The notes under the pieces were generated by a model. That model ran no database searches. It was not told the DNA's origin and saw only the letters and a list, made by a program, of their open reading frames with translations. This document shows, piece after piece, positions 24,372 through 34,082 of a DNA stretch of 64,000 nucleotides. The stretch's first letter is position 1, and each line of letters begins with the position of its first letter. The DNA is from Neurospora tetraspora (taxonomy: Eukaryota; Ascomycota; Sordariomycetes; Sordariales; Sordariaceae). Where the stretch lies: NCBI RefSeq assembly GCF_033439725.1, contig NW_026944385.1:868001-932000 (forward strand). Direction: 5' to 3'. Position numbers and translations under genes: made by a program.

Positions 24372-27300
24372 ATGGCACACCAACTCCACTCCGCAGAGTA
24401 CAAAACTCGTCATGACCTTGTGCGAAGGTCTTCTGGTATACAGCAAAAGCACCTTTCCTCGCCTCAACGGGAACTCAAACGAACAGTTCCTCGAGACAAG
24501 CCACCAGAACCGACAATGGCCCAAGACATACCCCAAGAAATACCACAAGACGTGGTTGACGACATGACGACACCTACCAAAATCGCGCTCTTCTCCATGC
24601 TCGACTCTAGTATTCGCAGCGGAGCATTTCAAGACCCTTTCTACCCAGTGGACGCTGTCGATGGTCCACGCTTCCTCGACACAGAGGCCTGTCTTTGCCA
24701 ACTTCGACCAGAACCCGTAAAGGGCGGCACGGTATGGTGGCAGTGTGTTGGAAACCAGTTCACCATAACAGACACGGGAGGAAAGTGGTTCCAAGCTAAG
24801 AATGTTGATGGACTCAAGCTCGACACCAACAGCACTCTGGGTCCCATTTACGATGCATCATATCCTCCAGACTCGGCAGAAGGGTTCGAATGGGATGACA
24901 ACCAGCAACAACTTACGATAACGGGAGATCGGACACCAGGTCTCAGTGTGTGGGATACCGCCTGCACAGCGGAGAACAACACCCTCTTCTCGACCACACT
25001 TTATCGTGCGGCCGCCGAGAAGCAGGCCAACCAGACACCGGTCGATGCGGCACCGTGCTGGAGACCCGGAGCGATTCCCATCCAAATACAGGACTATAAA
25101 GACTGGCAAGAGCATGGGTGTAAAGATGGGTTCCTTTGTACGTTGATCCCGATGCCCTCCCTCACCTCTCCCTTGTCGACTCCCAGGCAAAGACTAACAC
25201 GCTACTCACAGGTTCAAACAACACCGTCAACTCACTACCACAGTACTGTCCTCCCGTCACCGAATGCCAGCTTGCCAGACTAGGGGGCATCGCCTGCGAA
25301 CTGAATGGCGCCAGTATCGGCATGGGTCCTTTTGAGCCCGTCGTCTGCCAGGCTGGATGGTACTGCCCTCGGGAAGAAAAGGGGATGGTCACCCTCAAGT
25401 GTCCATCTGGCCATTACTGCCAGGCGGGCGCAGTTACACCCACGCCATGCGCGGTTGGGAGCTGGTGCCCAGAAGGGTCTCTGTTTGAACGTTATCTTAT
25501 CCCCATTGTCCTTGTCATAGTTATTGACGTCATCCTTGGTATGGTCGATCTCGGTATCCGCAAGAGACGCCGCAACGCGTCCTCCGGAGCCATTCAACAG
25601 GACAGCTACGTAGCTGTCATTGGCGGCTACAAGCAGGTTGCGGAGGAACGCCATGAGGAAGTCGACTATGAGACGGCACTGCGGAGACGAACCAAGCGTC
25701 AAGACACCTTTAGGGGTCTCGGCGATCAGATACACGAGCAAGCGCCTCCTCTTCGTCGTGAAAAGACCGTCCGCCACCACCTTGACCCAGATATATCGCC
25801 TTCTGCCAGAGCCTTCGTCGACTCGATGCGCAGAGCCACTTCTGCTTCCGAGTTTGGTCTGTCGTTTGGCTACAATCAACTGACCTTTGCACTCAAGAAC
25901 AGCAAGAGGCCAATTCTCCAGAACGTCACTGGATCTATCAACAGCGGAAGCCTTACGGCAGTAATGGGTGGCTCAGGCGATGGCAAGTCAACCTTCATCA
26001 ACGTTCTCATGGGCAAGACGCAGTACACTAAAGGCAGCGTCACCGTCAACAACATCCCTGGGGAGCTCAAGCAGTACAAGAAGCTTATTGGTTACGTGCC
26101 TCAGGACGATATTGTCTTGCCTGAGCTCACCGTCTATGAGAACATCATGCACTCGGCCAAGATTCGGTTGCCGCGTACCTGGAGCAAATCCGACATCGAA
26201 ACTCATGTTAACGCCGTTATCGACTGTCTGGAACTCTCCCACGTACGTGACAGCTTGGTTGGCAGCGTTGGGAAGCCTGTCATTAGCGGTGGTCAGCGCA
26301 AGCGTGTGAGCATCGGTATGGAGTTGGCGGCTGCTCCCATGGCCATCTTCCTGGACGAGCCAACCTCCGGTCTCGATGCGACTTCAGCGAGGTCCATAAT
26401 GAGTACACTCAAGGCTCTTGGAAGACTCGGTATTACCGTTATAGTCATCATCCATCAGCCGCGAGTGGAAATCTTTGAGATGTTGGACGACATGATCCTC
26501 CTAGGAAATGGACAACAGATCTACGAAGGGCCTCAGAGTCAAGCCAAGACCTTCTTCGAGCAGATGGGTTTTGTGTTCCCTCCTGGAGCCAACTGCAGCG
26601 ACGTCATTACCGACATCATCACAGGAAACGGTCGGCCGTACAAGAAGGACGGAGATGTATCCAAAGAAGCTCTCATTGGCCACTGGGCTAAAGGCTCCAG
26701 GGTGAGCATCCTCACTGAAGAAGACGAGGACAGGTCCTGGCAACGTGCCCACTCCCGAAACCCCTCTGACACCACCCTTGTCGGTAATGAAAGCAGCGAC
26801 ACCGACACATCCCGCCACAATCGATCTTCTCTTATGTCCATCAGCAAGCTCAAAGCTATCTTGAAGGATCGCGGCGCTCCTCGTTGGCGACAAACCCTGC
26901 TATGTCTATCCCGCTCTATCCTTCAGCAATACCGTGCCCGCTCCAACTATTGGTTCGAAATGGGTCTCAACGCGCTTGCCGGCTCCTTGCTCGGTCTTGC
27001 CCAACAGCCGAAGAATGGCGCCTTTTTCCGAGGCCAGTACCACAAACCATACGAAATCCTGTCTCTCAAAGCAGACTATGCCGCGGCCCCGCAGATGGAA
27101 ATGCTCAACACGTTGGCCATTGCCTTTTCCAGTGCCGCGCCAGGTGTCAAGGTCTTCTCCGAGGAGATACTCGTGTACCGTCGTGAGGCAGAGGCCGGGC
27201 ACTCTCGAGTGGCATACTTCTTTGCAAAGACGGTCAGTGTCCTTCCAAGGATGACACTGGCTTGCTTACACTTCTCTGCCCCGTTGTTTTTGGTGAGCGT

Positions 27301-27718
27301 GCCTGTCATTCCGTTCTGGACGGCGTTCTTGGCCAACTTGCTGTATATGTATTGCATCTACGGGCTGGCTAGCTGCCTGAGCATGGTGGTGAGACGGAAG
27401 GATGCGCCACTGGCTGCGACGATGTTCATTATCATTGTCGGCATCTTGAGCGGTGCGGCGCCGAGCTTGAAGCAGGCCAAGGAGTGGCACGTTGAATGGC
27501 TGTGGAGGGCCGGGCCGGGCGTGTGGCTCGGTGAGCTGTACTTCGGCCAGTTGGTCAGGCCGTTTGGGTATCTGTATGATGTCCAAATTGCTTCTGAAGA
27601 GACGGGATATGAACTGGATCGGAAGTGGCCCAACATCCTGGTCATGCTGGGCATTGGGACGGTGCATAGGTTGTTGGCTTTTGTAGGGTTGATTTGGGGT
27701 GGGAAGTTGAGGGTATGA
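24372..27718 (+). CDS. ABC transporter, ABCG half-transporter of the Adp1 type, 1090 aa
   Basis: Two exons (24372-25137 and 25212-27718; 74-bp intron), phases close. The N-terminal ~370 residues form a cysteine-rich extracytoplasmic region (CQAGWYCPREEKG, CPSGHYCQAGAV, CAVGSWCPEGS). A membrane segment (LIPIVLVIVIDVILGMVDLG) and a cytosolic linker follow. The ATPase domain has Walker A GGSGDGKST, Q-loop GYVPQDD, signature ISGGQRKR, Walker B MAIFLDEPTSGLD and H-loop IIHQPR. The remainder is an ABC2-type membrane domain with about five hydrophobic helices. This layout matches yeast Adp1 and plant ABCG24/28. The substrate is unknown. The ATG at 24372 gives no signal peptide, so the true start may lie in a missed upstream exon. 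Confidence 0.88.
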
Positions 27719-29027
27719 TGGGTGATCAAGGCATGGAGGAGGGAGTCTTACATTTCTCATGAACAACTGACACAACGCTGTGTTACCGTTATGCTTCAAC
27801 TCTCTCGATGGTCCATCTCCCGCTCGTGTAATGTCTCTTGGGTCTGACAGAAAGCCAAAACAGGCACCGCCTGAAGCTGCACAGCAGTCAACTTTGCGGT
27901 GGAATTTGTAAGGCTCGGAACTAGTATGCCGTATGACCGGCGTTCCCTTCAAATGCTGGGTTGCTCCTCGAGAGCCACTGAAAGCTTGGGTGGAAATTAT
28001 CAAGGTGTGGCTTCAAACTGAAGCTCAACGGTAATCACAACACAGTGTCAGTCACGACGTCAAGAAGTTGACGTCTTACTCTGTCAAAAAGTACAACCAA
28101 TACGACAGGAATGTCGGTAACTGCCGCGCCAACAACGGTCGCTCGTTACATCCCGTGCCGAAAAGCGGCTGTGGCTGATGAGGCTCACAGGCGGTCTATC
28201 CCTATACGTATTATGTACTGTTTTATGCTGCCCCGCCGATTCAAGACCAAAGTGGCTTCCAGAAATTTAATATGCCTCTCTTCTCTTTCTGACAGATGGT
28301 CGACTGTCGGAGTTGGTGATAAAGGGGTGGTAAGAAGGGGAGGAGGGAAGACCGGAAACGTGATAGGGGGCAAGGAGACGCAATTCTTGATGTAAAGCAT
28401 GAGCTGAACGAGTATGGGGTTAAGGGTGTGAAATGGAAGCACCGAAAGTCAAGAAGAAGATTACATAGATGAGGATACTGTGATGATGATGGGTGAGGGG
28501 TAAGGCTGACTTCTGGGGCGGGCAAGGGAGGGGTTGACGGTGAGGTTGAGGCGGGGGCCGCGGGGGAGGGACTAAGAGAGTGACGTTTTGGGGAGATCCC
28601 TTCTTTTGGCAAGAACGATTTCGTAATCTTCAAGCTTGGGCTGTACTAATCTGGGAGTCATGAGTTGAAGGCAACAGCAGTCAACCGCTTTGTCGCTTGA
28701 TCGTGACTTCTCCGAGACATGTGCATGGTGGCAAGAACAAAAGCTTTAGCTGCATATCAAAAGGCCTCATCGGTGACCAATGAACTAGAATCGCGCTGAA
28801 AAGGGTTGCATTGGCCCTATTGTTAGGCGTCTCAGTGGCAGTGATTGGGCAGCTTTTGGATAGCACTTTCACTGCAACACTAATAACGCCGAGGAGGAAG
28901 GCATGCAAGCTTTGAGAAGTGCAGCAGCTCGCAGCTCCTCTTCCTCCAGATATGAACTTTTCTTCGTGAAAGCTTTGCCTCATGTTCGAAGAACCCAGGA
29001 GCTCACCACATCAAACTCACACCGGAA
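27719..29027. other. intergenic, boundary between core genes and accessory island
   Basis: No supported gene. It contains a purine-rich plus-strand stretch near 28320-28570 and otherwise unremarkable sequence. It separates the ABC transporter from the decayed CorA-like gene. Confidence 0.5.
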
Positions 29028-32000
29028 ATGTCGACAGACCACGCCACGGAGCTCGTCAATGCTCTCAAAGATATCAAGGACACCCTAGCTGCACAAACCG
29101 AGCACCTCAAGACAAACTCGTTGCTGCTCCAAGCGCTTCTAGAACTGAATCAGAAGGAAGCGGGAAAGAGGTTGGCCGCGGTGCAACCGAAGAACAAGGA
29201 CGCACCAAAGCCTCCGGACGTTGAAGCCAAGGCCCATCAGGACAGTAAGTACTTCAGTTTCCTACTCCTACGTATCGATCAAGCTCTGGTCTAACTTTGG
29301 CGTTGGGCAGGTGGTAAACTGGAACAGCCTGGAGAAACAACACCCCCTCTCTACGCCAAGGCAGAACCCGATCTCATACCAAAATGGGAAGTGCGTCCAG
29401 AGTGGAAACTGCGGGACAGTTACGTACTGCGTCTCAAAAAAGAACAAAAGGGGTATCACATCGATGATCACTTGTTCACAACACCGCGACCTCTCGACCC
29501 TCTACTGCACCAGCCTGGTGAATATCTGGGATCGAGCTGGCCAGAATATTTTCATGTGCCCTATTCCTTTAGCATGACAGGACGAGTAAAGGCTTGGAAA
29601 AACCCAGACAAAGGCAGCGCAGAAAGCATGGGACTCGGGGATTATGCTGACATTATAATAGACGTTTTGAACAACTTGTATTCTGTACCCACAGACGCAA
29701 GGCTTCCCCTTGGCTTTGAGCCGCTGTCACTCCGGCGCATGAGAAGCACGAGCGAACTGGATGACTAGTTGACTACCTCATTAAGGCAACTCAGTTTCTG
29801 GAAAACTTACACAAGGCTGCTGGGACTTTCATAATATGGGATTATGACGCTTATGGTGACCACTTCTGCTACTACCCGTCAGATATGATGTGGAGTGACA
29901 GAGATGAACTGTTTGACCTGTTCCCCGTTACATACAACTCCATTCGATGGCACCGTTACAATGAGCACCGGCGCATTGACAGATATTACAAGTTGATTCC
30001 CGAAGACATATACCTGGAGTTTTTCAAGTTACTGACGACCCGAGAACATTGGTATGCCAGCGATTGGGCTACACGTGCCCGGAAATGGCTTGGTGACGGT
30101 GTATCTGCGCACCTTGATAACAACCCCCAAACAACTAGGTATGTTCTCACGCTCGACGAAAAGGACATGGACGAGGAACAACAGGACCGGCGGATGATCA
30201 TTAACAAGACCAAGAAAAGTCCAGTACTGATTCAAGCCCTTCCTTCAGGCCCTGGTATCGCTTAATAGACGTCAATGGACTGGAGCGCATTGACGGGCCT
30301 GACGTCAGCGGTCCCCGCAATTCAAGACTAGTGATTCAATTCAAATCCAGTCAGAATTATCCAATTCAAGTTGGGCTCAGGGAGTCAAGTGTAATTCAAT
30401 CGTAACCCCGTATTATCTTGGCTAAATTGTTTCGTCATATAGGTGAGGTGTTGCTCGTACACATGCGGTTGCCGTGGTTTTGCTGTAGAATCTAACTACT
30501 TCAATGCAGGTAACAACCTCCCGCCTGCTTCTAGAAACGTACGTTCGGGCCTCGGGTCAGTGCGTGACGATATTTCGAATGTCAACGAAGGTTTGGAGGT
30601 TCGTATGTGGTGCCGGCGGTCCGGAAGTACTATCCGCCGATGTAATTCAAGATATCAATTCAATGCAATTTCAGATTTAACCAATTCAATTCTGGCATTT
30701 TTACGCAAGATAAAACAATTTGAGACCCATCTTGAATTATCTTATCTTATAACGACCGCTGCCTGACGTTGCTCACAATTTCGTCCACTTCCTCTTTTCC
30801 AATTCTACGCCTGGAATGGACCTTAAATTCCAAAAAACAGGCCTCTCGCTAGCAGGTCATCTGGAGCTGGCTGTCACACAACACCTGAAAGCTGACCCTC
30901 TTTGGGGGACTGCGATCACCGCGAACGGACAATGGGACACGTTTCATATCTCGTGGTATCGCGTGTCTCCAAAACCTTACAAATCTTGCTGGGGATACGG
31001 CCCTCTATATTTAGAGGAAGGGTACTTTCTCAGCCGTCAATCATTCAGTGTCACATATACTGTTCAAACTTCGATACGGCTGACACTGCGGCAGGGTCTG
31101 GGCCATACTGGACCATGCTCGTTCTGCCTCCGCCTGAATTTTATGTCCTTCCAGAGGAACCCGGAGATAACTTTTGGAACTCATCAGTCAGTCTGCGAAC
31201 TGGGATATTGGAGTTTATCGACCGTGTCTTGGGCCGCGCGGCAAAGGAATGGGCAGAACTCGATCCTTATTTCGATCGTCTTGATGCCAAGCGTGAGCTC
31301 ATCTTTAACCCGGAGCAACACGACAGCCTTCTCTTTGACGACAGACACTTCTCTCAATCAAGACTCTACTTCTGGGCCATCAACAGTCTTGGCAGATTTA
31401 TCCAGGATATAAACGTTACGATCGAACGGTGGGAGAGATTTTGGGATGAGAACAAATGGGATATTCACAGAAGCGAACGGCACCTAGTGGACAAGCAGGA
31501 CAAAACCAAAGGAAAGCTACGCATTGGCGACAAATCCGTTGATGACTTTTATGCTTCGATTCTTTTACGGATCCAAAGCTTAAAGAATACTCGACAGAGA
31601 TTCGAATCTAGGAGACAGAAGATCATCGAGTACAGAGACGGGGTAAGTAACATTGTCCCTGCTCACGCACTGAAGAAGACTTTCTCTCGCAAGCATCACA
31701 TGTCTGACATCTGGATCTCCCCTTCATTGAACACTATCTACACACCGTAACTCGATGCGGCATTTCACTAATCCGAGACTTAGCTTTTCAATGCCAGCAG
31801 TGTCATCGAGACCCGGGAAGCAACGAGACTGAGCCAAAATGTTAAGCTATTGACCTTTGTCAGTATCTTCTACCTCCCGCTGGGCTTTTGCATGTCGATG
31901 TGGAGTATCAATGAAGACTACAACGCCACCAACCTCGTCATTGTCACCATTTGCATCGGGCTGGCAACCTATGCGGTGGTTGCGAACCTTGAGACAACCG

Positions 32001-32651
32001 TGCGTGCCCTCCAACGCGGTGTCTCACTGCTATTCAACACACCTAGGCAGCGTCTTGTAAAGAAGATGATGGAGGAGAGGGACACACGGTGGAGATTCCT
32101 CGGCGAGGAAATGTCAAAGGTACCATTGAGCAGGGAGGACGCAAAGCCAAGCGAGTGGCTCATCTTTGGGTACTGGTGTACGACCATCTACCGCAGCTTT
32201 AAGAGCCTTCGCGAAACGAAACAAGAACGCGTTGAAGAAAACGAAAAACCCGCGGAAGAGCCTCAAGAGTACTGGCTTACGAGCATCTACCACAGCTTAC
32301 AGAGCCGAAAAGAGAAACCCGCGGAAATTCATCAACGTGATCATGCAGACGAACGCAAAGCGCAGACGGAATATATGAGGATTATGCTTGCTAGAAGCAA
32401 AGAAAGATGGGAAAGATACGAAAGAGGAAGGCGGAGCCTAATACCCGAAGATCAGAAATCTGGTGAGGTGAAAGTCACAGAGGAGACAGTAAGTGAAACT
32501 TTGTCCACCCACACCATACACTTCTTGCAGTTCCTTTTTTGGGGCTGCGCCCAACGGGACAAGACCTCCTCGTATACTCTGCCTGCGTCTAACACACAAA
32601 ACCTCATCACAGACCCCGACAGAGAACCAGAGTCCTAGATTGGAAGTGTAA
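29028..32651 (+). pseudogene. decayed fungal CorA-like membrane protein gene carrying a hAT MITE
   Basis: Coding pieces appear in order. Exon 1 is 29028-29244, and a 66-bp intron leads to 29311. The frame 29311-29765 ends at a TAG, and the next protein-like stretch (VDYLIKATQFLENLHKAAG) continues in another frame. A GTATGT intron (about 30140-30249) restores PWYRLIDVNGLERIDGPDV, and a 457-bp transposon interrupts at 30305. Coding resumes (AHNFVHFLFSN), shifts frame again near 31070, and runs through LVLPPPEFYVLPEEP to the CorA-like membrane segments (LLTFVSIFYLPLGFCMSMWS, NLVIVTICIGLATYAVV). It ends at 32651 after a GTAAGT intron. The C-terminal junction at 31643 is out of phase with both nearby acceptors. 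The canonical CorA GMN motif is absent. Two frame breaks plus an insertion indicate a dead host gene, unless the frame breaks are assembly errors. Confidence 0.72.
30305..30761. mobile_element. hAT-type MITE (457 bp) with 8-bp target duplication
   Basis: The element begins CAGCGGTC and ends GACCGCTG, a perfect 8-bp terminal inverted repeat. The flanks are identical 8-bp direct repeats CCTGACGT (30297-30304 and 30762-30769). An 8-bp duplication with a CAG-starting short inverted repeat is the hAT hallmark. Subterminal regions on both sides carry several AATTCAA/TTGAATT motifs, as expected for hAT transposase binding. It has no coding capacity. Removing the element plus one duplication rejoins the CorA-like reading frame (GPDV|AHNF) exactly. 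Confidence 0.92.
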
Positions 32652-33110
32652 GAAGGGATTTCATGAACGACCTTGGTCGAATCACTATTAACGTGCTTTA
32701 TAGGGCGATTGCGCGATTGGAACGAGATCTACATCGTCTCCAATAGAAATATATCAGAGAGAAATCTCTAAAAACGGCACAGCTTCCTCTTGCTCCAACC
32801 GAGACACCCTGACGCAGCGGAAGAGCAGACTGATGATCCTCATGCCTCCAATACCACGAATGGATTCCGAACAAGGGCTAAGAAGTGGTTTTCCGGGAAT
32901 AAGAATGTTGAGGGGAGGGGATCAAACGTCTGATTACAAGACTTGGGGGGTTTTTCCGCTGGATAGAGAAGCCTGTTCTTCAAGTGGTTAGATAGCGGTT
33001 TAAGACTTTCCCCACCCGGAGCAGCCTTCCATTGACTTGATAAGCTGCTGATTGGAGTTATACAAGCACATACGGCCATAGATGGTGGAAAACTCGGGAT
33101 CCCGTCCGCT

Positions 33111-33152
33111 CTCCCATAGATAAGCCACCAATCGGTGGCTTATCTATGGGAG
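33111..33152. repeat. perfect 19-bp inverted repeat with 4-nt loop
   Basis: The arms CTCCCATAGATAAGCCACC (33111-33129) and its exact reverse complement (33134-33152) surround the loop AATC. A T-rich stretch follows at 33156-33162. It could be a foldback mini-element or an RNA hairpin; nothing nearby decides. Confidence 0.85.
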
Positions 33153-33175
33153 CCGTTTTTTTGTAGATTTCAATA

Positions 33176-33261
33176 GGGGTTTGGATGACTCAGCCAAAAA
33201 CGCCGCCCCCGTTTCTTCAGGGGTTTGGATGACAGCCAAAACCGCCGCCGCCGTTTCTTGA
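33176..33261 (+). repeat. imperfect tandem duplication, unit about 43 bp
   Basis: Two adjacent copies start GGGGTTTGGATGAC (33176 and 33220), continue through AGCCAAAA(A)CGCCGCC, and end CCGTTTCTTC/G. They differ by a small deletion and a few substitutions. Confidence 0.75.
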
Positions 33262-33290
33262 ACCGTTTTCCATTGCCTTCGCCGTCGAGT

Positions 33291-33335
33291 GCACCGTTCC
33301 ACTTACGCCAAGCCCAGCTGAGTGGGCTAGGCATA
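33291..33335 (+). repeat. 45-bp direct repeat, copy A
   Basis: It begins GCACCGTTCCACTTACGCC and contains the near-palindrome GCCCAGCTGAGTGGGC. It is identical over 45 bp to copy B at 33974-34018. Confidence 0.9.
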
Positions 33336-33973
33336 TATCTACCGAGCGTCGATTTTGGACTTCTTTTGGGTGAAACATAAGTTACAGCCGAAGGTGATGA
33401 CGGTTCTGATCAAGCTGTGGAATTTTCTGGTTAGTAAGAGGGGGCCTATGAGTATTACGACTACGCCGGAGGAGTATCGGCAGAGGTTTTTGAGGATGTG
33501 TAGGAGTTATGTGGAGGTGGTAGAGGACTCGAGTAAGTGAGCAGGGGAGGTATGGTTGTGCTTGAAGTTTGCGTGAGCAGAGATACCCATTGACTTTCTT
33601 CCTCTACGATTTTCCTGATGGTCATCGTGTTTGTGTTACTCTCAGGCTATTCACTAGGTGGACATAATGTCATTGCCGTTGGACTTAATCATATCTATCA
33701 TTCACGGCACATCCCAGATTTCAATTCCAACTTTACATTTGCATTTACAGGTTTTTTTGACTAGGAGGCTCCCGTTGAGGAAAGTGCGAGATGTGTCAAG
33801 CGCTCACTGTCCCTGGCGGATACCGTTGTGCCCACCTTCGCCACCATAATGAGATTGAAGTCTGCGGTGCTAATGAACTTGGGAGCGGAAGGTACCGGTG
33901 GAACCTTGGATGTTGCATTGAGTCGTCCCCGTAGAGCGAGAGCAACCATATCATCACTGATCATCCACCTACG

Positions 33974-34018
33974 GCACCGTTCCACTTACGCCAAGCCCAG
34001 CTGAGTGGGCTAGGCATA
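33974..34018 (+). repeat. 45-bp direct repeat, copy B
   Basis: Identical to copy A, with 638 bp between the copies. Copy B ends about 65 bp before the truncated LINE begins. Confidence 0.9.
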
Positions 34019-34082
34019 CACTACACAAGGTGCTTACCCCTGCCATTTACTCCTGACACCTTCTCAGAAGGGGGAGGTTTTA

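Larger units (their letters stand above)
32652..34082. other. repeat-rich spacer without a supported gene
   Basis: This region follows the CorA-like pseudogene. It holds a perfect hairpin, a tandem duplication and two copies of a 45-bp repeat (listed separately). Between the 45-bp copies lies an open frame (33355-33540) with some protein-like sequence (EYRQRFLRMCRSYVEVVED) that runs into a GTAAGT donor. It may be a fragment of a captured or decayed gene that I cannot identify. Confidence 0.4.

Noticed and set aside
27266-28003. 245-aa minus-strand frame over the end of the ABC transporter
   Set aside because: Its overlap with the conserved transporter frame and its low-complexity composition show it is a shadow frame.
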